Source: Calothrix sp. NIES-4101
GTDB lineage: Bacteria; Cyanobacteriota; Cyanobacteriia; Cyanobacteriales; Nostocaceae
Direction: 5' to 3'
Assembly (NCBI GenBank): GCA_004296455.1
Contig: AP018280.1
Span: 3,038,001-3,102,000, forward strand
DNA length: 64,000 nt
Below are positions 1 to 9,631 of this stretch, in pieces (position 1 is the stretch's first letter; every line of letters begins with the position of its first letter). The translations under genes were made by a program, and so were the position numbers. Under the pieces are notes generated by a model. It was given only the letters and a program-made list of their open reading frames with translations. It was not told the origin of the DNA and ran no database searches.

Positions 1-81
1 TGCTGCGGGAGCGAGAGTAATAACACTGAAACCAACGGTAGCTGCTGCGAGGATTTTTGCGGATAAAGTAACTTTTTTCAT
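1..81 (-). CDS. Partial secreted protein, N-terminus only
   Basis: Only the first 27 codons lie in the window; the gene continues beyond base 1. The ATG is at 79-81 on the minus strand, preceded by a purine-rich AGAGGCG ribosome-binding site. The visible residues form a typical signal peptide: Met-Lys-Lys start, a hydrophobic Ala/Val/Leu core and a small-residue (Ala-Pro-Ala-Ala) end. It is therefore probably exported. The family cannot be told from the signal sequence. Confidence 0.6.
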   Translation of the reverse strand, partial: MKKVTLSAKILAAATVGFSVITLAPAA

Positions 82-402
82 GGTCGCCTCTTATCTAAAT
101 TTAGGTGTTTTTAAGTAGCTTTTAGAATCGGCTCTGCGTGTTTTTTCCGATTCATATTTGTATGTTATTTCCACCTAAGTGCAAACGTCATCCCTTATTT
201 TCAAGGTTTACTTTAACTTGATTCTGGAGAGAATATTTGGATAATTACTTAAAGTTTATGTTTGATTTGATAGCAGTATGTTGACAACTATAGTTACAAA
301 AAATAGTATGCGACATCATACTTTTGCTGATAAAAGATAAAATTTTATATGTGGTTTTTTAAGTTTTAAAATATGAAATGACTTTTTTATTGAATATTTG
401 CT

Positions 403-411
403 GTAGCTCAG
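403..411. repeat. Left 9-bp target-site duplication of the MITE
   Basis: GTAGCTCAG directly precedes the left inverted repeat and is repeated exactly at 580-588, directly after the right inverted repeat. Confidence 0.7.
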
Positions 412-579
412 CTTAGTGGTGCAGAAAAGTCCTGGAATCCTTATAAATAAAGGATTTTCGACGAGACGGATATTTTAGCGTTTCTCAAAAAATGGAACGA
501 GGATAATAGCTTTCAGGCGCTATTTTGACCATCTACGCAGTCCGTCATGAGACTCAGAAAAGTTTTCTGCACCACCAAG
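412..579. mobile_element. MITE-like element with 19-bp terminal inverted repeats
   Basis: The element is 168 bp. Its ends, 412-430 and 561-579, are inverted repeats matching at 17 of 19 positions, with a perfect 13-bp core (GTGGTGCAGAAAA, 416-428 against 563-575). Both ends abut a perfect 9-bp direct repeat, GTAGCTCAG, at 403-411 and 580-588, as expected for a target-site duplication. No reading frame for a transposase fits inside, so this is a non-autonomous element that would need a transposase from elsewhere. A 9-bp duplication is compatible with IS4-type elements among others; the parent IS is not in this window. Confidence 0.75.
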
Positions 580-588
580 GTAGCTCAG
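580..588. repeat. Right 9-bp target-site duplication of the MITE
   Basis: Exact copy of GTAGCTCAG found at 403-411, directly abutting the right terminal inverted repeat. Confidence 0.7.
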
Positions 589-936
589 TGTGATTCTCAG
601 TATTCTCAATTCAGAATATAATACCAAAACTACTGATAAATAAGGTTTTTGTGGCAGTTGAAATAGTGAAGAATCTTTCCGAGTCGATTCTTTGATCAAA
701 TAAGTAATTGTACACCGAGTTATATCCTATAAATAGACGTAGATAATTTTTACTGACGAGTGATTAGGCGGATATATATTAGTTGTTAGGGGAACATCCC
801 AAATATTTAAATTTGTTTTTGTATTGCGGGCTTCTAGCCAGCTTCCTGGAAATTAGAGAGCAAGATGCTCAAGTTCATTTTTGCAAAACTGGGATACTTC
901 CGTTGTCAGTTTGCTCCTGGCAAATGCTATGAATAT
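589..936. other. Intergenic, nothing recognised
   Basis: AT-rich DNA between the MITE and the terminator of the HEAT-repeat gene. No convincing ORF, RNA gene or strong inverted repeat was seen. The promoter of the leftward gene at 1-81 should lie between 82 and about 400. Confidence 0.4.
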
Positions 937-969
937 AAAAAACCCAACTTCGCTAAAGGAGTTAGGTTT
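937..969 (-). terminator. Rho-independent terminator of the HEAT-repeat gene
   Basis: Read leftward, a 10-bp stem (960-969 against 940-949, one G-T pair) with a 10-nt loop runs into a T-run (plus-strand A-run 937-942). It lies about 100 bp past the stop of the leftward gene at 1070. Confidence 0.7.
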
Positions 970-1069
970 CTGAGTAATGATGCTGATTCAATTAAATGAA
1001 TTACTGGCTTGAAATATATTTATCCACTTTTTTCATGTGTTCTCGTTTACATGCATTCATGATGGCTAC

Positions 1070-1732
1070 TTAGGAATTACCCAAGTTTCGCTTGGCTTCA
1101 CTGGCAACTACTTCAACCTCGTCACCCACCAGAGTTTCTAATAAAGATTTGGCTTCGGAGCCACCTAAGTGATTTAATGCAAGTACAACTCGATGGCGAA
1201 TCTGCCAATCTGGGTTAGTAGCGTAGGGTGCGAGTAAGGGAATAGCTCGTAAATCTCCTAATTCCCCAAAAGAACTAATTGCAGTAATTTGGATTAATTC
1301 ATTATCTGAAGAGAGTGCTTCTTGAAGTAAGTCAAAGCCTCGCGGTTCTCCTAAAACCCCTAATGTCGCAATAACACTGAGTTGCACAATCCATTCAGAG
1401 GTGTTGTGATAGATTTGCTCTAGGTCGTCGAATGCAGACACAAGTTTTAATGCACCTAAACAATCTGCTGCTGCTGCTTGCACATCAGGCTCTTTGTCTT
1501 TCAACATCCGACGCAGTATTTCCAACGATAAATCTAAATCTTGTCCGCCTAAGGTATCCATTTGGCTCACTGCTGAGTAGCGAACACGAGTATTCGGATC
1601 GTTAATCGCCTGTTGAATTAACTCAAACCCTATTGTTGGTTCTAATTCTCGAATTTGATTAACCGCACGCAAGCGATCGCCCAAATCTTCTGAACTTAGC
1701 AACTGCCTTACAGACTCAGGAGTGATACTCAT
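1070..1732 (-). CDS. nblB: HEAT-repeat protein, NblB-like phycobilisome degradation protein
   Basis: The 220-aa soluble protein consists almost wholly of HEAT/PBS-lyase-type helical repeats, with recurring Val-Arg..Ala-Val and Leu-Gly units, for example RVRYSAV near residue 50, DVQAAAADCLG near 83 and WQIRHRVVLALNHLGG near 175. NblB proteins of cyanobacteria have this length and make-up, resemble the CpcE phycobilin lyase subunit, and take part in phycobilisome breakdown during nutrient stress. HEAT proteins diverge and interchange easily, so a lyase-like or other scaffold role remains possible. The gene is monocistronic as far as can be seen, with a terminator at 937-969. The ATG at 1732 fits the family start. 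Confidence 0.7.
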   Translation of the reverse strand: MSITPESVRQLLSSEDLGDRLRAVNQIRELEPTIGFELIQQAINDPNTRVRYSAVSQMDTLGGQDLDLSLEILRRMLKDKEPDVQAAAADCLGALKLVSAFDDLEQIYHNTSEWIVQLSVIATLGVLGEPRGFDLLQEALSSDNELIQITAISSFGELGDLRAIPLLAPYATNPDWQIRHRVVLALNHLGGSEAKSLLETLVGDEVEVVASEAKRNLGNS

Positions 1733-1960
1733 TCACACTTCTCTCTTTTAATTAAATTCGTTTTGATTTAGTGGTTTGGTTATTGGTTCTTAGTTATTGG
1801 TAAGTATTGGTAAGTACGTGGTTAGAATCAAAACCAATCAAGAGAATGTACTATACTCTCGTCGGGTTTTATTATTGAATTAAACCTACCTGCTGATTGG
1901 GTAATTGGTAAAGATAAGTAACCATTACCACATTACCCACTCATGATTAAACATCAGCCA

Positions 1961-2422
1961 TTACTCACTAACAGCCATTGCCCGAATAATATCACCACGT
2001 GTGAGAATACCAACTACTTGACCCTCGCTGTCAAGTATGGGCAGACGATGAATGCTTTTATCGTGCATTAATCTCGCAGCATCGCGTAATGGTTTGTCAG
2101 GAGGAACAGTAATAGGGTTTTTAGTCATAACATCCCCAACAGTTTGCCCAAGTGCTTTGTGTAAATCGCGATCGTATGTGGCAGGATTTTGTAAGTAGAT
2201 AACACTATCGAGAAACATAATGTAAGCAGGTGGAGTTACGCCTGTTTCTTGCCACATCAAATCTGTTTCCGAAATAATACCAATGAGTTTACCGCTTTCG
2301 TCTACGACGGGTAAACCACTAATACGCCTTTCTGCCAAAATTGCGATCGCTTCTTTGAGTGGAGTTTCGCGTCGAACGACAACTGGGTTGTGGCTCATGA
2401 CATCAGCAACGGTTTTTAACAT
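1961..2422 (-). CDS. CBS-domain pair protein
   Basis: The 153-aa protein is a single Bateman module of two CBS domains. The first (about residues 7-60) contains VADVMSHNPVVV and LPVVDESGKLIGIISETDL. The second (about 92-150) contains VGDVMTKNPITV and LPILDSEGQVVGILTRGDI. CBS pairs bind adenine nucleotides such as AMP, ATP or SAM and regulate a partner. No other domain is attached, so the protein probably acts in trans on an unknown target. An insertion of about 25 residues (VTPPAYIMFLDSVIYLQNPA) sits between the two CBS repeats; it is common in stand-alone cyanobacterial CBS proteins. No signal peptide or membrane segment. Confidence 0.85.
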   Translation of the reverse strand: MLKTVADVMSHNPVVVRRETPLKEAIAILAERRISGLPVVDESGKLIGIISETDLMWQETGVTPPAYIMFLDSVIYLQNPATYDRDLHKALGQTVGDVMTKNPITVPPDKPLRDAARLMHDKSIHRLPILDSEGQVVGILTRGDIIRAMAVSE

Positions 2423-2929
2423 ATTGTTACGATACTCCTGTAAACACGGCAGAGAAACAGCGACTACCTACAAAAGTTACGATGAAATTTTCCGTAGGTA
2501 TGTAGGGAATTACTGAAATTGAAAAAAGACTATTATTATTGTCCCTAGCTTTATTGTAGGGAAATTTCTGACCTGCTTAATGCTGCGAAATAGATTGTTA
2601 CTGTTTTGATAATCAGGTATTGGGTATTAGTTATTGGATGATAGATAAAATTTATCTATTTTGTTTGCATTGTTTGTCTTTTATGGATGGTAATTATTAC
2701 AAAAATTTACTTATTTTATTTTTCAATATTGGCGATCCCTAGAAATAATTAATTCCTATTCCCTCTCACTTTATTGCCTTGGCGAGAACTATACTAAATA
2801 AAAAGCATTATCTAAAATATCCAAGGTTGAATTAAAAAACAATTTGCTGTTGCTAAAAGCAGTATTTTGCAATATTCCTAACTTCTAATTACTACTTACC
2901 CTACCCTTACCATTACCAATTAAAATCCA
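2423..2929. other. Divergent intergenic region, nothing recognised
   Basis: About 500 bp between the leftward CBS gene and the rightward aldolase gene. It must hold both promoters. It is AT-rich with short reiterated runs of the TTATTGG/ATTACC kind common between genes here. No RNA gene or strong hairpin was seen. Confidence 0.4.
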
Positions 2930-3706
2930 ATGCACATACCATCACGTGTTAGACCTATACTTCCCCAGCAACCAACTTTTGCGTCTCCGATAGAAGAACG
3001 GGTGCATCGCAAGCAACGTCTGGCTGCGGCACTTCGCTTGTTCTCTAAATATGGTTTTGATGACGGTATTGCTGGACATATTACAGCCCGCGATCCAGAA
3101 TATTTAGATAGTTTTTGGGTAAACCCGTTCGGAATGCATTTTGGCATGATTCGGGCTAGTGACTTAATTCGCGTTAACCATCAAGGTGAAGTTGTCGAAG
3201 GGAATCATCCAGTTAATGAAGCGGCATTTGCAATTCATTCCCGCATTCATGCATCCCGTCCCGATATCGTTGCTGCTGCACATACCCATTCGATTTATGG
3301 CAAAAGCTGGTCGAGTTTGGGTCGTTTATTGGAGCCACTAAGTCAAGATGCCTGCGCTTTTTACCAAGACCACGGTCTTTTCGATGATTATACTGGAGTT
3401 GTTTTACAAGCCGAAGAAGGCGATCGCATTGCAGGGGCATTAGGTAATAATAAAGCCGCAATTCTCAGAAATCACGGCTTACTCACTGTCGGGAAAACGG
3501 TAGATGAGGCTGCTTGGTGGTTTATTTCTATGGAACGCAATTGCCAAGCACAGTTACTTGCTGAAGCTGCTGGTAAACCACAATTAATTAATCACGATTC
3601 GGCAACTTTAGCGCGCCACCAAGTAGGTTCTCCCTACATGGGTTGGTTTAGTTTCCAGCCCTTATATGAACTAATTGTTAGACAACAACCAGATTTGTTA
3701 ACTTAA
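2930..3706 (+). CDS. Class II aldolase/adducin family protein
   Basis: The 258-aa protein covers a complete class II aldolase/adducin domain. Zn ligands are visible as HTHS near residue 118 (AAAHTHSIYG) and a later His in ILRNHGLLTVG near residue 181, the paired-His pattern of fuculose-1-phosphate aldolase and related enzymes. The N-terminal motif GIAGHITARD (about 47-56) matches the family glycine-rich loop. Enzymes of this family cleave or epimerise sugar phosphates or act as decarboxylases; the substrate cannot be told from sequence. The ATG at 2930 directly precedes the conserved region; there is no strong ribosome-binding site. It stands alone, with the next gene convergent. Confidence 0.85.
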   Translation: MHIPSRVRPILPQQPTFASPIEERVHRKQRLAAALRLFSKYGFDDGIAGHITARDPEYLDSFWVNPFGMHFGMIRASDLIRVNHQGEVVEGNHPVNEAAFAIHSRIHASRPDIVAAAHTHSIYGKSWSSLGRLLEPLSQDACAFYQDHGLFDDYTGVVLQAEEGDRIAGALGNNKAAILRNHGLLTVGKTVDEAAWWFISMERNCQAQLLAEAAGKPQLINHDSATLARHQVGSPYMGWFSFQPLYELIVRQQPDLLT

Positions 3707-3742
3707 GTATTCACACTCAAAAATTAAAAATCAACTATTACA

Positions 3743-4699
3743 TTAAACTTTGCCCATTACCATTCTTTTTTTAGTTTGTTTGCGTTTGAGTTTTCTGGTT
3801 ACTGCTAGAGTCGCAAGTGCAAAAACTCCCAACCCAACCGATGGTTCGGGAATTGCGGCACTGGCAGCACTGGCAATAATGGCATGTGCACGTGTTGTCG
3901 GATGAATATTATCCCAAAATAGATACTGCTGGGGTTCACTACAAATTGTTTGAGCCACTACGTTTAAACAAGGCTCTGTTACATTTGTGAAATCACCTCT
4001 GGGAATGACTTGAGAGAATAATCCATTAATATCTAAAAAACGAATTTTTAATTCTTTATCCTGGCTCAATGTTTTCAAGCTTGAATTCAAACCAGAATTA
4101 TGCAACCCTGTCAAAGTGTTGAGTCCAGCAGAAACCGCATCGCCCTGAGCAAGAGTACCAGGGAGTTGCCCTAAGTTTGGTAAATTCGCTACTAGAAAAT
4201 TTTTAGCACCCAATTCTGCCAGTGATGCTACTGCATTTTTAATATTATCAACGGGGATGCCAGGATTTGTCTGTCCACCACCAAGATAATCGTTAGCACC
4301 AGCCCAGAGAATGTAAAGTGCATTTTCATCAGCTTTGGCATTGGTGGCTTTAAATTCCTCAACTTGTTGGGCTAATCCCGGTAAGTTGAGAGGATTTCCT
4401 GGGATTAGAGTATTTGTATTTCCCGTATTTGCGCCACCTATTGCATAATTAGTTTTCTTTGAGCCGAAGTTTGAAGATAAGTATTCTACCCAAACAGGAC
4501 CGTTAGAAAAACGACCATTGAAATATGGTGCTGGGGGTATTCCCGTACCTGTCAGAGTTTTAGTAATGTCAAATGCTCTACCAATATCAGAAAGACTATC
4601 TCCGAATATGTAAGACTGGGTAAAACTTGCCGCAGAGGCTTTTGAAGGTAAAGAGATTGAGAAAGCTATGATTCCTGCCGCTAATAGTTGCTTTTTCAT
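3743..4699 (-). CDS. SGNH/GDSL-type hydrolase with PEP-CTERM sorting signal
   Basis: The 318-aa exported esterase/lipase-like protein has a signal peptide at residues 1-23 ending in ASA. The catalytic blocks are FGDSLSD (Ser35), GGAN near 88-91, GANDY (134-138) and DNIHP (Asp263, His266), the full SGNH set. The C-terminus carries a PEP-CTERM signal: IPEPS at about 283-287, a hydrophobic stretch, then a basic RKLKRK cluster. About ten residues follow that cluster. PEP-CTERM proteins are processed by exosortases; a cyanoexosortase gene lies at 40934-41827. The likely site of action is the cell surface or exopolysaccharide. The physiological ester is unknown. Confidence 0.9.
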   Translation of the reverse strand: MKKQLLAAGIIAFSISLPSKASAASFTQSYIFGDSLSDIGRAFDITKTLTGTGIPPAPYFNGRFSNGPVWVEYLSSNFGSKKTNYAIGGANTGNTNTLIPGNPLNLPGLAQQVEEFKATNAKADENALYILWAGANDYLGGGQTNPGIPVDNIKNAVASLAELGAKNFLVANLPNLGQLPGTLAQGDAVSAGLNTLTGLHNSGLNSSLKTLSQDKELKIRFLDINGLFSQVIPRGDFTNVTEPCLNVVAQTICSEPQQYLFWDNIHPTTRAHAIIASAASAAIPEPSVGLGVFALATLAVTRKLKRKQTKKRMVMGKV

Positions 4700-5134
4700 C
4701 TATTTGTTCCTAATTTTTAGATTTGTGTACATACTTTTTTGGAAACTGCGGAAATCTCGATATTCATGGGAACCCCCTAGCCCAAGGGAATACACACAAA
4801 TATTCAGTTCATTTATCGTGTTGATGGCAAAATTCAATAATAAGGTAGTAGTTTATAATGTGTGTTGCGTAATCTTACTAAGATAATGGCATAAACTACT
4901 AAAAATAATATTACTTAATACGTGTTAAATACTTATCTTTATAGACTCTTATTAAAACTAGTGTTTTTAATTAAGAAGCAGCTAAATTAAACGCATATAG
5001 TTGTCATTCTTATCCCCGGCGAATCACTGGTGATGAAAACTCTCTCTGTTTTTTCGCCATAATCAAGGATTTTGCGTAAATAAAATCTATGTTTCTATTG
5101 ATTTCATCAATTCCCATCACCTTATTTATCCAAT
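4700..5134. other. Intergenic, nothing recognised
   Basis: About 435 bp between two leftward genes. It should carry the promoter of the GDSL hydrolase gene and the end of the SLH lipoprotein transcript. No ORF or clear terminator was found. Confidence 0.35.
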
Positions 5135-6574
5135 CTACTTACCCTTCAACTTCAATGCATCGGTAGCCGAAACACCATCACCCTGCGTACCGAAATACCA
5201 CAAAGCTGCTGCGGCTTCTGCGCGATTGACAGCTTTTTTGGGTTGAAAAAGTGTTGTATAACCAAATACACGACGTATATTTGATTGCTCACCATTTTGA
5301 AAATCAGCTAAAACAGCCCGTAAAGCTTTAGGGTCAATTTTTCCAGCATCTTGAAACCCCCAAGTTTGCTTCACCGCTTCTAAATTGGCGGCAGGTAGGG
5401 CTTGACGAGTATCGAGTGGCAACTTCCACAAAATTAATTGTTCCCTGGTTAATGGTGCATCGGGGCGAAATATAACCTCCGTAGCATCACCAGATAAAGG
5501 ACTGGGAATTAAACCAGCTTCGGCGAGTCCTTGAATGATAGGAAAGTCGGGATTGTTTTTGGGCACATCACTAAATGCAGGTTGCGTAGTTTCCGCAGCC
5601 AAACGAATCTGTTTAGCTGGATTATTGGCATACATAGCGTTATTTGCAGCTACTAACCATCCAGCATATTCGCGTCGAGTGATAATTTTACTAGGTTCAA
5701 ATAGGTTATTAGGTGCGATCGCATTATTTTTTGCAGAGCTATTATTGGATGGAGAATTTTTAGCTGTAACTGGTAAAACTCCTAAAGCTGCTAAATCTTG
5801 AAGGTATTGCTGTAACTGTTGTGGAGCTTTGTTAATATCGCTGTATTGCTGCGGATTTGCGGTGGTAGCGATGGAGATATTTGCGGGGGGAGAAGTCACT
5901 GCAATTGGAGTTTCCTGGGAAACTGGACCAATAAATTCTGGACTTCCCGGTTGAGGAAGATTGCTAGCAGTATTTGTACTTGTTGCTACGGGGGTTTCTG
6001 TCGTTTGTGGGGTAGGCGCAAAAGCTATACCATTCGGTGAATAACCAATCCGCAATTCTGTTGATGTTTGCGGCTGATTGGGTGCAGTATTTGTCACCGA
6101 CTTGGGTTTAATCGATACTTGCACTAATGATTTATCTTTTGTAGCTATAAATGTACCCTCAGTATCATCGCTAGGTTGTTGGCTAATTTGCCAATTCCCA
6201 GCTTGAAATTGAGTACGGTAAAAACTAGCAATCACATTACTAGGATCGGCACTATCCCAACGTGTCAAGACTTGGTTGTCTGTAACTGGGGTAACTTCCT
6301 GTAGTTGGGCATTTGCGTAGACAATGTCTTTGGGGAAATCAGCAGGTAGTTGAACTGTGGTTTGAGCTTGTGAGGTTGGAGTTGGGTTTACCTGATTTGT
6401 ACCCAAACTCAATGGATTATCTTTCAAACGCGGATCAGCTGCCAAAGACTGTTCCCAATCTTTAGCAGATGGATTATTAGCGCAAGCAGTTAGGGTTGTC
6501 AGAATAACTGCCAAACACAGAAAGACAAATGGACGTTTGCGATACAACACGGGAATTAGAAATTTTAGTACCAA
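5135..6574 (-). CDS. SLH-domain lipoprotein
   Basis: The 479-aa protein has an N-terminal basic/hydrophobic signal and a lipobox (LTACANN, Cys31), so it is probably lipid-anchored. Residues 70-180 form an uncharacterised domain; a Pro/Thr/Gln-rich linker follows (about 180-240). The C-terminal part contains S-layer-homology-like repeats, with FSDVP near residue 332, LAEAGLIPSP, and EVIFRPDAPLTREQL near 367. SLH domains bind secondary cell-wall polymers or peptidoglycan. The start lies 48 bp after the stop of the leftward glycosyltransferase gene, so the two may be cotranscribed. The exact role is unknown. Confidence 0.8.
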   Translation of the reverse strand: MVLKFLIPVLYRKRPFVFLCLAVILTTLTACANNPSAKDWEQSLAADPRLKDNPLSLGTNQVNPTPTSQAQTTVQLPADFPKDIVYANAQLQEVTPVTDNQVLTRWDSADPSNVIASFYRTQFQAGNWQISQQPSDDTEGTFIATKDKSLVQVSIKPKSVTNTAPNQPQTSTELRIGYSPNGIAFAPTPQTTETPVATSTNTASNLPQPGSPEFIGPVSQETPIAVTSPPANISIATTANPQQYSDINKAPQQLQQYLQDLAALGVLPVTAKNSPSNNSSAKNNAIAPNNLFEPSKIITRREYAGWLVAANNAMYANNPAKQIRLAAETTQPAFSDVPKNNPDFPIIQGLAEAGLIPSPLSGDATEVIFRPDAPLTREQLILWKLPLDTRQALPAANLEAVKQTWGFQDAGKIDPKALRAVLADFQNGEQSNIRRVFGYTTLFQPKKAVNRAEAAAALWYFGTQGDGVSATDALKLKGK

Positions 6575-6622
6575 TTTCTACCCTAGCGCAGAGAAGCTAC
6601 GCTGTACACAAGTCAATATTTA

Positions 6623-7711
6623 TTAACTACATTGAGAACAAATTGACAGAAACTCATTTGCCGCACTGGCAGGGGAAAACTTCTCCATTACATATTGGCT
6701 AGATTGCCAGCCTCTAGTAATAATTTCCTGGGGATTTTCTAGGCAGTAACTCATACAGTTGGCTAATTCGACTGCATTTTCATTTTCAAAAAATAAGCTG
6801 TGATGCCCTGCTACTTCCGGTAAACCTCCCATTTGAGAAACAATTGAACAGGTTTGAACGCTGGAAGCCTCTAATACGACGTAAGGAGCGGGGTCTTGCC
6901 ATCGAGAAGGGGCAATCAAAGCTAAAGCATCTTTTACTTTTAACAGACCTTCTTGATGGGAAAGCTGACCTAAAAAAGTCACAACACTCAATATATCTAG
7001 TTTTTCAGCTAACTGTTTTAAGTCTTGAGCTTGGGCTCCGTTGCCAATAATCAATAGTTGAAATTTTTTCTCTTGTTCATGCAGAATTTTGGCTGCTTTA
7101 AGTAAGATATCCACACCTTTGTCGTGGGCTAAACGACCCATAAAAACAAATGTATATGGCTTGGAAATATCCACCAATTTTTTAATTGGATATTGAGATT
7201 GAACTTTAATCGGGTTATATAAAGTATTTACTTTCCACGAAAAATTACAGGCTTTTCCTAAAAAGTCACTACAAGCTATATGCTGATTAGCTAAAAAAGC
7301 TGTTGATAGCCGAGTTGCTAAGCGTACCCATTTAACGGCTGTATAAAGTTTCCATTTCCAAGGATAATTGGGTTTAGGTAATGAGCTTTTAACTTCTATT
7401 TTTAGACGTTTTAAAAATGACATCGATTCATAACGTACGTGAGCAGATTGGTAAAAAGAATAGTGATATTTAATAATTATTTTTTTACCTAATAGCTTAC
7501 AAATTAAGGCAAATAATAAATTATTTGAATTCATATGCACTATATCCGCCCAGAATATGAGTTTTACCCAGGTTAATATGCTATTTTGTTTAGTGGAGAC
7601 TTGTTGAACATCAATTCCTTGATTTTGAAATTCTGGAATTAGATAATTAATGTAGGTCAAAACTCCACTAATTTCGTTATGATCATGTCGATGCTGAATT
7701 AATAGTTTCAT
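6623..7711 (-). CDS. GT-B glycosyltransferase, GT1/GT4 type
   Basis: The 362-aa protein has the two Rossmann domains of GT-B enzymes. The C-terminal half has the usual retaining-enzyme signature: VFMGRLAHDKGVDILL near residue 190, LLIIGNG near 219, and a DX7E motif in WQDPAPYVVLEA near 272-280 where EX7E is usual. Such enzymes move a sugar from a nucleotide-sugar donor onto lipid-linked or capsular glycans. No membrane segment is obvious, although the central basic/aromatic stretch (about 108-140) may contact the membrane. It is followed by the SLH lipoprotein gene. The acceptor is unknown. Confidence 0.85.
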   Translation of the reverse strand: MKLLIQHRHDHNEISGVLTYINYLIPEFQNQGIDVQQVSTKQNSILTWVKLIFWADIVHMNSNNLLFALICKLLGKKIIIKYHYSFYQSAHVRYESMSFLKRLKIEVKSSLPKPNYPWKWKLYTAVKWVRLATRLSTAFLANQHIACSDFLGKACNFSWKVNTLYNPIKVQSQYPIKKLVDISKPYTFVFMGRLAHDKGVDILLKAAKILHEQEKKFQLLIIGNGAQAQDLKQLAEKLDILSVVTFLGQLSHQEGLLKVKDALALIAPSRWQDPAPYVVLEASSVQTCSIVSQMGGLPEVAGHHSLFFENENAVELANCMSYCLENPQEIITRGWQSSQYVMEKFSPASAANEFLSICSQCS

Positions 7712-7747
7712 AAATGATTAAAAATATATATTATTGTTTATGATTAA

Positions 7748-7777
7748 GCCTATGATTCATGTCAGTAAATCATAGGC
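7748..7777. repeat. Perfect 10-bp inverted repeat
   Basis: GCCTATGATT at 7748-7757 and its exact complement at 7768-7777, with a 10-nt loop. A second 10-bp inverted repeat lies at 7803-7812 against 7848-7857. They lie between two leftward genes and may form the 3' end of the 7991-9469 transcript, though there is no clear T-run. Confidence 0.5.
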
Positions 7778-7990
7778 GTAGTGATGCCCTAACGAGGGTG
7801 ATAATTTTTAGGCGAAAGTGACAAAATTATTCCATCATTCTGAAACACCTAAAAATTTACTACCTTTTGTATATTTTTATAATGCCCATGAAGTAATCAA
7901 TAGTTATATTGGTACTTATCAGAAGAAATGATGGGAATGATAGAGATGATAGTGAGTTGTGCTGAAGTGGGAAGTGATTAAGTGTTATTA

Positions 7991-9469
7991 CTAATACTGC
8001 AAGTACGCTTCTAAATCGTCGATTTGTGGTGCGCTTAATTCTTTGACGACACGCCAGAGGATAGTATAGCTACCATCTGGACGCTTGCGAACGGGACGAA
8101 AAGCAATGATGTTGTCACTACTTTGGATTTTGAGTAATTCGTCAATTTGCAATCGTTCTTTGGATGTGAGTTGTTTGCCATTTAAGATAACTTCGGGTAG
8201 TTGAAATTGCAGCGATCGCACTAAATATGTATGATTTAGTCTTACGGGAACTGTGGCTGAGAGCAAATTATTTTCGTTTTTGTCGGCAATCAGTTGTCTT
8301 TGCTCTGCTTGTAAGACATGGAGAAGTTTTGGTGGTTGGTAATTTAGAAATGCTTCGCGGATATTTGGAGTGACAGTTTTTAGGTTCGCCTCTAGTTTTT
8401 CGATGGGGATATTGCCCAAATCAGTCATAAAATAGCGGTCTGCTCCCGATGATAAGATTTGGAAACGTTCTCCAACCAATTGAAGTGCTAAATTGGGAGT
8501 AAATCCCTCTTGTGTTTCTGCTAAAGCTGGGAAAGGATAACGCTCTCCCACGGTTTGTAACAGTCGATTCTCAAGTTGATTGAGAGGACGCTGGTAAGCT
8601 GCATATGGCAGAACACGAAAAATTCCTGTCTTTGGTAATTCTAAAAACTTTGCGTAGGTTTGCGGTTCTTGAGGATCAATATCATAAGCAAACTTGTCAA
8701 GTGCGGCGGCTGTTTCTCGATGATTGTGAAATTTACTGCCTTGTGGAAATCCAGCTTTTGCTTGAGTAAGATATTTCTCTGCGGTTTCTAAAATAACTGT
8801 CGCTTCTTGGGGAATTGCGATCGCAGCTTGGATTGGTTGAGAATAGTTAACTAGAAGTTTCTTTGTTGGTTGACCAATAAGTGCTGCTGGTGATGGAGGT
8901 AAGTTCGGCTCTTGAATTGCAAAGGGTGTAGCTTTCTTTCCTAGGTGAGGACGTTCCACTGATGATATCGCCAGCACTGAGTCTGATTTTTGCTCCCCAC
9001 TCACAAGCGGTAATTCACGTACCAAAGCTGATTCACCACGTCGCGATAAAACACGGTCTAATATTGGCGACATTTTTAACAATTCCTGACTGGATGCATA
9101 TAAAGAGCAATAGGTCAAAGATTGTGTAATGTCCGAATTGACACTTGTATTTCCGAGGGAGTTACAAGTCGCGGGGAAATTTGGGTCTTGGCGTTTGCCA
9201 AAAGCTGCGATCGCTTGAGCTTGGACGAAAATTTGACCGTTGGCAGAACGAACTCGATTGGGATCGGGTTGAGCCAATGCGCGCTCGATCCGTGTAATTA
9301 AATTAATTTGTTCTTGTAACAATTTTTCTACAGCCGTATCAAAACCACCACTCGGACTTGACGAAGAATTTTGCATCGTCGAAGATGGCGACTTATCACC
9401 CGCAAAGCTGGGATTTACAGTCGTAACCACGTAAACAGGCACTAAAAGACTGAAAAAAAAGTATTTCAT
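7991..9469 (-). CDS. Conserved secreted protein of unknown function
   Basis: The 492-aa protein has a signal peptide (FFSLLVPVYVV core, cleavage near residue 23 after SFAG). I do not recognise a named domain. Residues 25-130 are polar and Ser-rich, then comes a run of alpha-helical segments. Two Cys residues near 113 and 132 could form a disulfide outside the cytoplasm. The C-terminal 120 residues look globular, with LLHVLQAEQRQLIADKNENN followed by a beta-rich stretch. It is divergent from sasA with a 108-bp shared promoter region; no functional link is implied. Confidence 0.6.
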   Translation of the reverse strand: MKYFFFSLLVPVYVVTTVNPSFAGDKSPSSTMQNSSSSPSGGFDTAVEKLLQEQINLITRIERALAQPDPNRVRSANGQIFVQAQAIAAFGKRQDPNFPATCNSLGNTSVNSDITQSLTYCSLYASSQELLKMSPILDRVLSRRGESALVRELPLVSGEQKSDSVLAISSVERPHLGKKATPFAIQEPNLPPSPAALIGQPTKKLLVNYSQPIQAAIAIPQEATVILETAEKYLTQAKAGFPQGSKFHNHRETAAALDKFAYDIDPQEPQTYAKFLELPKTGIFRVLPYAAYQRPLNQLENRLLQTVGERYPFPALAETQEGFTPNLALQLVGERFQILSSGADRYFMTDLGNIPIEKLEANLKTVTPNIREAFLNYQPPKLLHVLQAEQRQLIADKNENNLLSATVPVRLNHTYLVRSLQFQLPEVILNGKQLTSKERLQIDELLKIQSSDNIIAFRPVRKRPDGSYTILWRVVKELSAPQIDDLEAYLQY

Positions 9470-9631
9470 CTAAAATCCGCGATCGTATAGGAGTATGAAA
9501 AATCTAAAATAGATATTAAATTTATAAACAATGAACTAAACAAGTGACCACATTATCGACAACTGCCTGCTACTAAATTGAGTTCCAACAAAAGCGTCGT
9601 TGGTTCGTTATCAGTGCTACAACACAACTAC

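Noticed and set aside
2283-2516. 77-codon plus-strand ORF overlapping the CBS gene
   Set aside because: It is a shadow of the CBS gene on the other strand and has no domain.
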